A DNA stretch of 64,000 bases, taken from assembly GCA_946811185.2 (NCBI GenBank), contig OX328106.1:33105694-33169693 (forward strand), written 5' to 3'. Source of the stretch: Hippopus hippopus (taxonomy: Eukaryota > Mollusca > Bivalvia > Cardiida > Cardiidae). This document shows positions 22,401-32,702 of the stretch, piece by piece; within the stretch, counting starts at the first letter, position 1; the number at the start of each line of letters is the position of its first letter. The position numbers were made by a program, and so were the translations under genes. The notes below the pieces were generated by a model. The model was not told where the DNA came from and did no database searches. It worked only from the letters and a program-made list of their open reading frames with translations.

Positions 22401-25400
22401 GCCTTTTGTTTATTTGTCAAGAGGTGGGGGACCCATCGAGTGCAAATCTTACTAAGTTTTCACTCCTTGATCAAAATCTTATGAACGGACGTTGATGATA
22501 TGCCAACTCTCTCAGCTGTTTCTTTCACTGTGAGCCTGGCATCCTGCTTAATTAAATCTGCCACAGCAACGTTTTCTTTGGAAGCTGCAGTTTTGGGTTG
22601 ACAAGGACAGGGGGCATCTTTTAAGTAAGTTCTACCATCTTTAAATTTTTTTATACCATCTGGAAACCATCTGTTTTGATACTGCAGAAGCCCAATGTAT
22701 CTAACATGATTCACTAAATATTTGTTAAGCAGAAATAATTAGACTTTTAATCTGGGCCCTGATTTCAAGCTTTGCTTTTGGGTTCATTGTACATTTAGAA
22801 ATATAGCCAGTGTATATTACTGCACCTACTTTAACTTTTAATAAATTTTGAAAGAATGAACCTACCAAAACAAAATTTCATGCCAGTATTCAAAACTACT
22901 TGCTTGTGAAAATACCGTAATTTCAGTGTGATACATATGGTCATGTGGTATGGAGGCCTATTAGTGACACAATTAAATGAAAGACCCTCGTATAGTTAGT
23001 ATCCTACTAGTCTCTATGAATGTTTTACCTTTAGCTGATCAGGGACATCAATTTTCTTCTTTATGATAGCAATTAAATGGGCAACTAGAACCCGGATTGA
23101 GCAACGAACAAATTTTTTCTCGAGGGATCTCAGCTTGAATGTCATGGTTTGTAATTCAACATGCTGAATCCTGAAGTACAAAAGGGAGCAGAATTTAAAA
23201 ATCCAATTCTACAATAATGGCTTATATTGTTCTTGTACACTAACTTTATACAAATACATACTTTTATGTTCCTACAGTAGAGAGCTCTTGAAAACATTGT
23301 GGGAAAAGGAGCAACTACTTGTTATAAGCGTTTGCTCTTTGGCACACAATGTTTTCAAAAGTAGAAAAGTAAATATATTTTCCTTTCCTCAGTATATTTC
23401 TGTTCTCATTTCTGTTTGTATGTATCAGTTAGTGATAGGTCTAACAATAGAACTTTCTATGACAAGAAGTTAAACAAAAAAAATAATGAATTTTTTTTTT
23501 TTATAATCTAAATTTTGAATGCAGACACATTTAATAATCATAAGGTTTATTTCTGTCACTCTGTGCTCGCCATTTTTGACCCCGTGGGTATAATTCGGGC
23601 ATCCTTGATAGGGAACCAATAAATAAAGTTAGATGTCAAATTTGCTTGCCCTAGGTTTAAGGATTTTGGACAAGAAAACTTTTAAGATATATGTCAAATT
23701 TTCACTTATGTTTTTGTTATTGCAATCAATATTAGCATGGAATGAATTTCTTTGAACAAACTTCAGCCAGAATTACCTTAGAAGCATACCTGTAAATTTT
23801 GGTTGCAATCTGCCATGTGAGAACAGATTTCAAGAAATTGTTGACATATGAGCAATGCTCTGTGAAAAGGGGACTTAATGCATCTGCAAACAGTATCGAC
23901 CCTGGTCAGCCTGCACAGTCCACCCAGGCTGACCTTGGTTGAAAATTTTCACTATTGGTCAATTTTCTGTATGTCAAAGGACCAGTCTACCTCATGATTC
24001 CGTTGGTTGTGAAAAACATTTTATGAAGCCCAATTATGTGATACCTTGCTTGGTACTATCAATCACAAAGATGCATTAAGACCCCTTTTGACAAAGCATG
24101 GCTCATATAACTGAAGTTTGTCTACAAACCTTGACTCTTATGCCTACGAATATCAGACAGTTATTGACTGACCACTGTAGCTCACCATAAGCACTTACAA
24201 CTCAGGTGCGCAAAAAATAAAACAAGACACCTACCCATGCCTTTCTAGGCACAAACATATCTGTTCATCAAACTTGTACTGATGAGCATCTGGGTTGTTG
24301 AAAATAGTGGACTGTTTTGGCCCTAAATTTTCCTCTGAAACACAAAGATAAAATGTTGGACTATAAAACTACATCATTGGTGTGTAAATTCTTGCTGTTC
24401 TTTGATGAGAAGAAGTTACTTTAATAGATACAATGTCCCACTTGTGCAACTATTAAATCATTAAAAACAATCTTGTGCTGTTATAACCCTATGGTAGTAG
24501 GCTTTTGAAAACATCATGGGAAAAGAAGAAACCAGCATTTTCTCCTTATGCCACTTTGTTTTCTACCCTTTCAAAGAAAAGTCTCATCATTTTAGCCACA
24601 TTTAATTTGTTTTCTGTATGTGCTTTCAATCTGGACATGTCTATAATTTTGTTCTTTGGTGAAGAATTTGTAAGCTAGCTAATTACTAGCAATAATACAT
24701 GTATCACTCTGAGGCTAAAAACTATTTCAACATCTTCATGTGAAATAAAAGCTGACCTTGTTCCTCCTTTTGTTTCATCAACATCCCACGAGATCTGTAA
24801 AATTCTGCCCTTCGCTTCTCTTCATCTAGTTGGTAAATTTACAAAAACAAAAAATCAGAAACAAAATTACAAAATCCTTGTAACATATCTTGAAATTAAT
24901 TGCTCAAGACATAATTTTCAAAAAAGCAATATACCATGTGCGAGGGGTAAAGCATTACCCTCCTTCATCAGAGGTCTTGGGTTCAAATTCTGTTACGGGT
25001 GATAGAGTGAAGGTCAACCTTCGAAAGTACCCAACTTCATGCCCCCCGTAATGATTGAGTTTCACAGACCCAGCCATCCATCAAGTGTGTTCCATATAAG
25101 TTCTATAACTTACTAAAAAGGCCAAATGGTGGCATGGTATAACAATACAGTGTGTAAAATAAAGATAGATTTTATTAAAACCTTTCAAAAATATTGTGCT
25201 TATTGTAAGTCTGATGATATGTTAAAGTATTCTCGATCAAAGTTTACAGACACATCTTCACTCATTGTCAGCCAGTTTTCAGCCAGTTTTTAACCCATTT
25301 CATCTTCATTTTATGAAACGATAATCATTCTTGTGTCTTCATGCCTAATGTTGCCCCTGACTGCTGCAAGGTACCACAGATTACAACAGACAGAAAATGC

Positions 25401-28400
25401 ATTTATATTTTGGAGGCCTTCCAAGCTATCGCTGTTGTTGTTTCCAGTTTTAAATGAGGACAAATCCCTTGAGTATCTTTATTCCATACACCACATTTGT
25501 CAATTAGTTACCTATGTTTACACAGCTGACCAATATCTGAATCACTATGAAGTTTTAACTGCATTTTTTCTCTCTGGCTATAGAGATGTATCTTTAAGTC
25601 ACTGACAGAACAATGACCATTAAAATGAGAGTTAAAGTTGGCAGCTTTAATTCTGGTTTTATCATCCATTTTTCTGCCAGCAACTGGTACCGTAACACAC
25701 TGTCAGACTCATAATGATATCCATACTTTAAAATGAACTAATATGAACTAAATTTTCCAGCAGTTTAACTCCTAAATTGTTTACTTTTGTTCACTAATGT
25801 GCCTCCAATAAGTATTACCAATGTACATGTATAGGTATATAGGTTTAGACTAAGCAAAGTAACATTGCTACAATTACATGTACTAATACTGTTCATGTTT
25901 CTTTGCATCTAGCTGTCTGCTTCTCCATCCTTTCTCACAATTCTATGTGTTTCTCTCCTATCAATCCTCTCAACCTCTTGCTTAACCATTTACCAAGCAA
26001 TCCCAAGTTTTAATGATTCTACAGAAGAAGGCTTTTGAAAACTTTGTGGAAAAAGGAGAAAATGCTGGTGACCAGCATTTTCTCCTTTTCCCACAATGTT
26101 TTCTACCTTATCCCAGAACAACTGGGACAAGTTTAAAACTTTGTTGGTTGGTAAAGAGTTAAAACATCTTACATTCATTTTAGCACCCTCCAATAAATAT
26201 CTATAGACAATAGGAGCAAGAGGAGTTAATAGTATTTTCCTTTTTTCCTCACAAAATCTTCAAAAGCTTTCTCTATCAGCATAAAAAAAACAGGTTTTAT
26301 TTAGTAAAGGGATAAAGGAAGTAACTTACTTTCAAACAGTCCCGGAACAAGTTTGTAGACTATATCCTGTAAAGTTCTGTCTGCTCGAAGGTTTAGAAAT
26401 GGCTGGGTTTCATGCACCTTCACATTGCATGTCGGACAATTCTTGCTAACTTGTAGATGTTTTACTATGCATTTCTTGCAAACTGCAAAAGGTAGTGAAT
26501 ATCTTACATGAGTTTTTATTTTCATTTTTATTTGCTGTTTACCACAGTGCAAAATTGTAGACATGATCAAATTGAAAAAACATTTCCAAATTACAAAATA
26601 AATGTGACTCAAAAATTGAAATTTGTATTTTGAAGGGTAGAAAAGATGCAATTTTGGGCATTTAACCCTTTAACAAACAATCCCGGGTTTTAACAACCCT
26701 CGGAAAGAAGCCTTTTGAAAACATTGTGGGAAAAGGAGAAAATGCTGGTAACCAGCATTTTCTCCTTTTCCCACAATGCTTTCTACTCTATGAAGGACAG
26801 ATTCCAGCATTTGAGCCATCTTTGTCGTCTGCAAATGCTTTCAATTTAGACCAGTCTAAAATTCTGTCATTTGGTAAAGAGTTAAACAACAGAATTGTCT
26901 TTTATCATTCAGTAATTCCGTCTACTTTTGTTGCATCATATATGGTGTAATCTTTCTGGTTTGAATAAGAATCCTTGTTATCAATGCATGCTACTGATCA
27001 CATAACAGCGCTCCAGATGGAGTGATTTTGATTTCAAAATTGATTATTCTCAACAAAACCCTATGTTATTGGTACTCATTAGAATCGTCTCATCGAGACA
27101 GTTCTAATGAGTACCAACAACATAGGGTTTTTGCAGAGAAATGACAAATTTATAATACCATCACTCCCTCTTATCTGGAGCTCTGACATAACATTCCCAC
27201 AGTCTTTTCAAAATCGAACTAGAGCACCACATGCTTGTGCTAATGCTCCACTGCTGTTGCTTGATCTTCAGTGAAAATAATAAGTTGAAAAAAAGGGGCA
27301 TAACTGGGTCAAAAATATTTGATGGTTACCTGCCCCTCTTGTATGGGTTACCCTTTTAATAGTGGACAATTAGTCTGAGTTTGAAGTAAATATTGTCAGT
27401 AATAACAGAAATATTACAAAATGTCAAAGTTTTTCCACTGTGACCAAGACGACTCCAGGGTTACAATACCTCAATGTTTTCTTCAAAAATAGCCAAGCTA
27501 AAGATACCTGAAGAGGCTATGTTGCCCAAGAAGGATATACAGTACAATTGAAAAATATTTGTTTCTTACTTTTGTCTTTCTTCTTTACAAATGACTTGCA
27601 AACTATGGCCTTGCTTAATTCAGTGATAAAGTTTTTTAAGTTTGGTGAAATTATGAAAGTCTGAATAGTTCCTTAATACTCAGTCTGTAGATTACAGGGC
27701 ATGAAAGCAAGAGGTGTGTTTGAATTTCAGCTAGGCAGACTGACTAAAGTCATTGCTATGGGATTAACTTCTCTCTCATGACTTAACACTGTTTTGACAA
27801 TGTTTTTGTGGGCAGCAGTCAGTGGCTTGGACAGACAGTTGTGCAAGGTGCTGGTAAAATAAAGACTGGTGCATAGTCACTGAGGTAAGTGTGAAAGGCT
27901 TTACAAAACAATCCCAAGTTTTAACAACTTTGAAGAAGAAGGCTTTGAAAACAATGTGGGAAGAGACAAAAATGCTGGTAACCAGCATTTTCTTCGTTTA
28001 CCATAATGTTTTCTAGTTTTTCAAACACAGCCTCTTCCAAATTTAGGCCGCATTCAATTCACCGACTGCAACTGCCTTAGATTTGGACAAGTCCAGAATT
28101 TTGCTGCGTTGTAAATTAACCCTTTACTGAACATTCCTGTAATGACCCTGAAGAAGAACGCTTTCAAAAGATTGTGTGAAAATGATGAAATGCTGGTAAG
28201 CAGCATTTTCTCTTTTTCCCATAAAGTTTTCTCCCTACACACTTTTTCCAACCGTTCACCTACAATCAAATTGTTGTCTGAAAATGCTATCAAATTGGAC
28301 TGGCCTTAAATTTTGTAGGCTGGTAAAGAATTAAGACAAAACAATTAAACAAGAGTTAGACAGTCCTTCAACTTCTGACGACAGAAATTTCTGTGACAAT

Positions 28401-31400
28401 GTGACCGTATTACATAAACACAAGCAAGTGAAGCATCATAATCATTGAAATCTTACATGTATGCAAACACTCCACTATTGATGTAGCATCAATAAGATAT
28501 CCAAAGCACAAGGAACAGACAATATGTGGATTTACATCTCGGATTCTGATAATAATATCCTGGAATAAAAGTAAAGGCTGCTGAATCATTAATGAATATG
28601 GAAGTATACATGAATAGTGCCTCTGGAATTCTAAACAGGAAACAGTTGCCTGTAATAATTAACCTTTTACCACAAAATTCTGAGTTCACACAACCCTGAG
28701 GATGGCCTTTGAAAGCACTGACAAATTACATATTGTTTTCCACTCTTTCAAAAAGAATTCTATCAACTCAGCTACATATAATATCTTTTGAAAATACTTT
28801 TACAGTCTCGACAAGTCTGAAACTTGTCATGTGGTAAAGACTGAACCAGTCCCGTTACCAAACAATCTGAATTTTTATGACCCCTAGAAAGAAGACTTTT
28901 GAAAACATTGTGGGTACAGTAAAAATGCTAGTACAGTGTTCCCACTGAAATTTTCATTTGGCGGTTTTATACCCCCTGCAACTGAAAAATGGGGGTATAA
29001 GAAAAAAAATGGGGGTACAAATTTAGAAAAACTAGTAGATCTATGCCTACAACTCTAAATCGTTTTCTTAAATGCCCCTTTCTCCTTCAGGTGAAGAAAA
29101 ATCATATAGATCTACTAAGTGAATGTACATTTTTACATGTAACTAACAGTAAAAGAATTGTTTGGCAAAGTGTTAACTAGTTGGTTGGTTGTATTGGGGT
29201 TTAACGCCACTTTAACAGCTAAGGTCATATCATGGCGGTCGGTGACACACATGTGTTTCCTGGCTTTCTCACACCAGTACTAACACAACTTTCTTTCCAA
29301 AGCCACCGACTACTTTTCTCACGTGCTTCAGCAGAGGTGAGAGGCGAAAATACGCCGGAAAGAAAGTTTGCCTCAACCGGGTATCGAACTCACAACCACC
29401 AGGTCATGAGTCCGACACGCTCACCACTGAGCCACCCGGGCGGGACTGTTAACTAGTAGTCTTTATGCTCATCTTTTCACATGCCTTTTGTACAACAGAG
29501 TCAATGCTGAAGTCTGGCTGGTGACTACTGTACTCAATATGAATTCTGTTTTCTACATTTTGAATGGTTCTATGACTAGTGTACCTTGCTTGCTTACGGG
29601 AACTCGAATTCTGAAATCCGAAAGCTTCCAACGTTTCTGAGCCATTACCCAATGTTAGTTTACAGACGAAAGGCGTTGACATCGACAAAACGCTTTTTCA
29701 TAGATTGTGTTAAAGAAAGGAGAGCTGAGTTACGGATAATTTTTGGAAACAAACGAGTCCCAGTCTGCAATTATTGATCACAACAATAAAGACCGAGTAT
29801 GCCGACCATGTAAATGTTCTAAAAATGGAAAGCTTGAAATCCCAATTATTTCCCGAAGATTTACATTTTCCGAAAATGACTTTCACGAGCTGTTCTATGC
29901 GAGCATTTCCTATTTTTTTGCAATCTTCGTATTTTTTGTGCGTGATTTCACGTACACATTTGTAATTTTGTATGTTTTTTATTTCATTTATACATGTTTC
30001 ACGCACAATTTTGCGTGATCGGGAACTCTTTAGTACCAAGCATTTTCTCCTTTTTTTCACAATGTTTTGTAACCTATCAAAGACAAAACCTTTCATTTCA
30101 GACACATTTTATTTGTTGTCTGCAAATGCTTCCAAGTTGGACAAGAGTATGACTTTGTTGTTAGATCAAGAGTTAGTCACAGCCACGTACGAGTACCTTA
30201 TGAGTTCAGTTTTGTTTCTTCCTTGGCTTTGGTGAGTGCTTTATTCCTTTACTTAACAACCCTGTATTATAACTACCCTCATAAAAATGGGTTGTGAAAA
30301 CGGTTGAAAAGGGACAAAATGTTAAAACCTAGCATTGTCTCCTTTTCAGAAAATGTTTTTTCTCCTTTCTGAAATAATTTACATATATAACATATGAGTC
30401 ACATCTACTTTTGTCACTAAGAGCAGTTACATTATAAGCGCCTAACTCTTTCAGCGCCAAATAAATAAATTTGATTTCTTTCGGCGGATCTAAATACAAT
30501 CTATCGAAACTTACAAAGATTTTGATTGTATACGCTTGGCTACAAGTGGATGGTATAGATCAAAGATCAGACTGCACGTTCTGTGCAGTCTGATCTTGAT
30601 CTATGCCGTCTGCAAAAGTCACAGTTTTCGCCTATGGCACCGAAAGGATTAAAACCTGCCTTGTCCTTGAGCTACCTTGTACAGCGATATACAGTATGAT
30701 TAGGTATAGTATTGTTTATTCTCATTATCGTGAATTCTCATATCTTCGTGAACCTATGTTTGCTATCAATATTTTTTGCTCCTTTTTTTTTTGTGGTTCC
30801 TGTGAAACCTTTTACAGACGTAAACATTCAAGAGAAGCTCTTTACGCCAAAGAAATGGGTCAAAAAAGAATTACATTAAAAAAAAGTCACATTTTATCGA
30901 AAACCATCTTTTCCCCCCATAATTCATCAGTTGTTTTTTACATCACAACATTTATTTACACTTAGTGCCCATAATTTTGAAGTACAACACAGAAAATGCA
31001 TCTGTGATAAGTGTAGAGACTGTGACCTTTAGGAATATCCTCATGTGTGACGTCATTTGACTACATTTGGAATGACTTGGTGTTTTTCGAGAATGATTCA
31101 CGAAGTTACGGGAAATCGTCCGCTCAATATCTGGCAGTGATAAAATGTATTTCTAGGAATTACAAAAAAGTTTTTTTGATGGTGTTCCCTTAAAAGGCTA
31201 CGTAGCCTCTTAAAGTATTTTTAGATTTCGCTCCAGAAATCAAAAAAGCATTGTGGGAATGTCAAGTGACTGGCACGTGACTAATGACGCTTAAATTCCA
31301 TAACATAACAAACATGTAATTATTTTCCATAATGTCTTCTTCGGACGCTATGTTTGAAGCTTCGTCTGCGTATTTCGGGTATGTAAATGAGAGAGTTGCT

Positions 31401-31774
31401 CATGTAAAAATAGACCGTGTTTCCCGTCGGTGTCAACCTGGGCCGTAGTAAATCTCTAATTTCTCTTGTTGTTGGATGGTTTTCGACTATTGGGGTTTTA
31501 TGAATGAAAATTAAAAGGCTTCGGGAGTATAAGGATGATTTTTTTGTATTTGTGTAAAATTTTCGTCCCAAAATCTGAAGGGCCACCTTTAAAGTTTAGA
31601 TTCTAAATGAAAATCATCATGGGACCATTCTGACGAGGAGAAAAGAAACACACCGTTACAACAGCCTGCTACCGATCCTGCATGATAAAACCATTGATAA
31701 ATTGAGCCCAACCTGAGACAAATCTACTTTACCTCTTCTATGCCAACAGGGTATACAGAGAAGTTGGAAACCAT
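16387..31774 (-). CDS. PCGF1: Polycomb group RING finger protein, PCGF1-like (8 exons, complete)
   Basis: Exons 31774-31733, 28559-28457, 26482-26330, 24825-24757, 24334-24235, 23170-23029, 18652-18572 and 16431-16387 join with matching phase at every junction and end in TGA: 244 residues, against about 259 in human PCGF1. Family role: nuclear subunit of non-canonical PRC1 that pairs with RING1 to ubiquitinate histone H2A. Seen here: a complete C3HC4 RING (C29, C32, C45, H47, C50, C53, C64, C67), then HETQPFLNL and [11 protein letters not shown], a linker with EFYRSRG, and a C-terminal RAWUL domain (~155-240) with KFVRCSIR and MKQI. HETQP, EFYRSRG and [11 protein letters not shown] favour PCGF1 over PCGF3/5/6. 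The RAWUL C terminus has WFDKSSPMLL where vertebrates have WFGKPSPLLL. Confidence 0.9.
16440..17892. other. PCGF1 last intron, repeats only
   Basis: 16450-16610 is a decayed piggyBac-like MITE half. The rest is AT-rich with no exon or clear repeat end. Confidence 0.4.
17893..18195 (-). mobile_element. SINE family S3 copy (PCGF1 exon 7-8 intron)
   Basis: It reads GGTGTTTAACTCC, TTGTGGCAGCCAGTGCG, TTTTACCAGTACTCAGTAC, CTTCCCAAGACACTGGCTTC and GGAAAGAAATTGG. The same order of blocks occurs at 49290, 53985 and 62848, and a partial copy at 18300-18375. Confidence 0.65.
18572..18652 (-). CDS. PCGF1: PCGF1 exon 7 (RAWUL)
   Basis: Acceptor TTTTTCAG and donor CAAG|GTTTGT, 27 codons. [14 protein letters not shown] matches MTMKQIWLSRWFGK. 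The 4.4 kb intron before it holds a mariner relic, SINEs and MITEs. Confidence 0.9.
18829..19304 (-). repeat. Tandem duplication of a tRNA-headed SINE
   Basis: 18829-18985 and 19139-19304 are near-identical. The reverse complement has A box TAGCTCAGTGGTTATG and B box GGTTCGAATCC about 45 bases apart, an almost intact tRNA-like head (18868-18945). The second copy carries an extra AACAAATG. 150 bp of unrelated sequence separates them. Confidence 0.75.
19777..20004 (+). mobile_element. piggyBac-like MITE with perfect 33-bp-arm hairpin
   Basis: TTAACCGTTTACC to GGTAAAGGGTTAA. The core hairpin has arms 19832-19864 and 19866-19898, perfectly complementary around a single unpaired A. Lies downstream of (outside) exon 7 toward exon 6 of PCGF1, within an intron. 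Confidence 0.9.
20605..20824 (+). mobile_element. SINE family S2 with target-site duplication
   Basis: Head GGGGTCCTGCATGACTTGCGG and B-box-like AGTTTGATCCTC. It is flanked by ACCACTTTTCAGCT (20591-20604) and ACCACTTTTCAAGCT (20825-20839), one base different. Confidence 0.75.
20906..21139 (+). mobile_element. piggyBac-like MITE copy
   Basis: ACTTTACTACACTATCC at the left and TGGTAAAGGT at the right. The core is slightly mismatched and the terminal TTAAs are lost. Confidence 0.75.
21340..21452 (-). mobile_element. SINE family S2, truncated inverted copy
   Basis: The reverse complement starts GGGGGTCCTGAGTGGCTAAG and continues to GGCCCAAGGTTAGAGCC. Only the head and the (TTTCAACATT) tail remain. 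Confidence 0.6.
21745..22720 (-). pseudogene. Mariner transposase (D,D34D), frameshifted
   Basis: In order on the minus strand: a helix-turn-helix region with [17 protein letters not shown] (~22520-22460); WVPHLLT (~22420); FTGD followed at once by a stop (~22320); WLHKDLARP and [14 protein letters not shown] (~22040); [14 protein letters not shown] (~21960); and a C-terminal [14 protein letters not shown], YIEGMK end (~21745). Between the second and third catalytic Asp there are 34 residues, as in true mariners. At least two frameshifts and several stops make it inactive. It lies inside a PCGF1 intron on the same strand. Confidence 0.9.
23029..23170 (-). CDS. PCGF1: PCGF1 exon 6 (RAWUL)
   Basis: 142 bp, acceptor GTACTTCAG and donor [22 protein letters not shown] lines up with the LQNKYVRCSVRA strand of human PCGF1. 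Confidence 0.9.
23848..24106. mobile_element. TIR MITE, GCATGGCTCAT family
   Basis: The left end ATGAGCAATGCTCTGTG and GACTTAATGCATC is mirrored at the right by GATGCATTAAG and AAAGCATGGCTCAT (about 35 bp arms). An internal inverted pair, TCAGCCTGCACAG and CAGGCTGA, lies near 23920. Relatives: 46903-47155 and fragments at 12514-12570, 47735-47825 and 62790-62860. Confidence 0.7.
24235..24334 (-). CDS. PCGF1: PCGF1 exon 5
   Basis: Acceptor TGTTTCAG and donor ATGG|GTAGGT. It encodes [16 protein letters not shown], matching the PCGF1 AHYYRYDEQLNLCLER region at the start of RAWUL. Confidence 0.92.
24757..24825 (-). CDS. PCGF1: PCGF1 exon 4
   Basis: 69 bp with [14 protein letters not shown] followed by a Lys/Gln/Glu-rich tail. 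The donor CAAG|GTCAGC is weak but is the only one that keeps phase with exon 5. Confidence 0.88.
24940..25115 (+). mobile_element. tRNA-derived SINE-like sequence
   Basis: TGTGCGAGGGGTAAAGCATT resembles an A box region and GGGTTCAAATTC at ~24993 a B box. The body has AAGTACCCAACTTCATGCC. A faint relative lies at ~55305-55430. Confidence 0.45.
25247..25597 (-). mobile_element. TTAA-type MITE, second copy
   Basis: Inverted relative of 39061-39408. Shared blocks include TCTTCATGC, CTGCAAGGTACCACAGATTA, AGAAAATGCATTT and GACAAATCCCTTG. It ends AGAGATGTATCTTTAA. The plus-strand 90-codon open frame here is part of this repeat. Confidence 0.65.
25982..26162 (+). mobile_element. piggyBac-like MITE, internally deleted
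   Basis: TTAACCATTTACC to GGTAAAGAGTTAA, 181 bp. The hairpin is kept but about 45 bp of the 3' spacer is missing. Confidence 0.8.
26330..26482 (-). CDS. PCGF1: PCGF1 exon 3 (RING, second half)
   Basis: Acceptor CCTTTTGCAG and donor GAAA|GTAAGT. It carries CKKC, NCPTC, HETQP and the conserved [11 protein letters not shown]. Confidence 0.95.
26662..26885 (+). mobile_element. piggyBac-like MITE, complete copy
   Basis: TTAACCCTTTAAC to GGTAAAGAGTTAA. The core hairpin around 26719-26785 has one mismatch near its base. It lies just upstream of PCGF1 exon 3, in the intron. Confidence 0.85.
27008..27183. repeat. Foldback element
   Basis: The centre holds 29-bp arms, from AAACCCTATG to CATTAGAA and its complement, with one mismatch around TCGTCTCATCGAGACAG. 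Outer arms GCTCCAGATGGAGTGAT and ATCACTCCCTCTTATCTGGAGC are weaker. Confidence 0.75.
27898..28334 (+). mobile_element. Two adjacent piggyBac-like MITEs sharing one TTAA
   Basis: The first copy runs from ~27898 to the TTAA at 28116-28119, and the second from that TTAA to 28331-28334. Both carry the hairpin core with substitutions. Further fragments follow at 28665-28850 and 28858-28935. Confidence 0.75.
28457..28559 (-). CDS. PCGF1: PCGF1 exon 2 (RING, first half)
   Basis: Acceptor TTTATTCCAG and donor CAT|GTAAGA. It encodes [19 protein letters not shown] and the first base of the Phe codon before the fifth zinc ligand. Confidence 0.92.
29182..29446 (-). mobile_element. tRNA-derived SINE with 11-bp target-site duplication
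   Basis: The reverse complement has A box TGGCTCAGTGGTGAGCG and B box GAGTTCGATACCC at its head and GGCGTTAAACCCCAATAC at its tail. TGTTAACTAGT flanks it at 29171-29181 and 29447-29457. Confidence 0.8.
30010..30400. repeat. Two decayed piggyBac-like MITE fragments
   Basis: 30035-30175 and 30245-30380 hold GCATTTTCTCC, CACAATGTTTT, TTGTCTGCAAATGCTT and AAAAGGGACAAAATG remnants. No host exon seen. Confidence 0.6.
30555..30604. repeat. Stem-loop repeat, copy 1
   Basis: Arms ATAGATCAAAGATCAGACTG and its complement (one extra base), with a short loop CGTTCT. Sister copies at 48386-48433 and 55610-55662. Confidence 0.65.
31733..31774 (-). CDS. PCGF1: PCGF1 exon 1 (start codon)
   Basis: ATG at 31774-31772 and 14 codons ending VGIEE, then donor GAG|GTAAAG. 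The join gives [10 protein letters not shown], parallel to the segment before the RING in PCGF1. The weaker points are that the exon is short and the frame is also open upstream, so a longer N terminus cannot be excluded. Confidence 0.6.
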
Positions 31775-31981
31775 GCTGAGAGACCCATTTATCAAACTTG
31801 GCTACATCGCTTCCTTGTGTTCCAATCCTTTCCTGCTAATTTGAAAACATTTCAAGTTGTACTATTTGCGGTAGCTGGAAGATGGGATCCGGTTAACCGT
31901 CTTGCGTCATTGCTATGAATATTCATAGAAAATTGCTCGTGTGAATATATTATTGTTGTTGTTGTTTCTATAAAGGCGGCG
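31775..31981. promoter_or_regulatory. Candidate promoter interval upstream of PCGF1
   Basis: It lies between the PCGF1 start codon and a plus-strand ATG at 31982. It holds a perfect 16-bp palindrome CTATGAATATTCATAG (31913-31928) with an octamer-like ATGAATAT, a CRE-like TTGCGTCATTGC at ~31900, and TATAAAG at 31969. Function is inferred from position only. Confidence 0.4.
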
Positions 31982-32055
31982 ATGGCAGGCGGGAAAAACA
32001 AGGTAGCAGAACACGGTTTTCAGCTAAACTCCCTACAGAACTTCCTCAAACAAAG
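31982..32055 (+). CDS. Candidate first exon of a divergent gene
   Basis: ATG then MAGGKNKVAEHGFQLNSL and further to QRS-like codons, with possible donor AAAG|GTCTAT. The composition looks coding and it is head-to-head with PCGF1. Against it: no downstream exon is convincing, the donor is weak and a TATA-like word lies only 7 bp upstream. No family recognised. Confidence 0.3.
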
Positions 32056-32654
32056 GTCTATATAATCAGCCTGAAATTATAAAAAGCACTTAAATGCAAC
32101 AGCTCAATCCTAATTCTTTAGATTTTATCGGTAAAGTATGTTTAACTTGTGAAATAGTGAAATCACTGATCAATACAGGCAAGTGGCATGGTCGGGAAAA
32201 AAACCCTAACAATACAGGATCTATGCCGTTCTAGACTGTATTCCAAAATGTCAAGCTAAATTGAAACTCAAAACAACACATAATCTAACGCAGTCAAATT
32301 CCCTTCCAAGTAGATATCTTAAATAGATGGATAAGATTAGGGGCAAATTCGGGTAGATTTGGGAAAGATATGGGTAGATTCAAGAGAGATTTGGGAAATA
32401 TTTGGGTAGATACGGGAAAGAATTGGGAAAGATTTTGTAGATTTTAAAAGATTTGGGAATTTTGTGCCGCCGGAAAGATGTGGCCCGAAATGGTGTCTGT
32501 AGACAACAGACAGTTGATGACAATAGTTTTGCATTGAATTATCAGTGTATAATTCTTTCATTTTAAATGCAAAAAAAAAATTGCTTGGCAAAATAATGAT
32601 TTTGTTTCCAAAATTTCAATACTTAAAACAAAATGGCTATGGTCCTCTCAAAAA

Positions 32655-32695
32655 TTCAGGTGAGCGATCCAGCGCCATCTTGGCCTTGTTGTTTT
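32655..32695 (-). mobile_element. Solo HINE family Z 5' end
   Basis: The reverse complement reads CAAGGCCAAGATGGCGCTGG and ATCGCTCACCTGAA. It sits directly beside the left edge of the 1.85-kb tandem array. Confidence 0.5.
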
Positions 32696-32702
32696 TTTGT
32701 GA

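Larger units (their letters stand above)
29458..31190. other. PCGF1 first intron, mostly unexplained
   Basis: Apart from the MITE fragments and the stem-loop noted separately, overlapping open frames at 29710-30105 (both strands) lack splice or family support. Confidence 0.4.

Noticed and set aside
31741..31920. Plus-strand frame of about 50 codons behind an acceptor at 31750
   Set aside because: It overlaps PCGF1 exon 1 on the other strand, where sequence similarity supports the minus reading.
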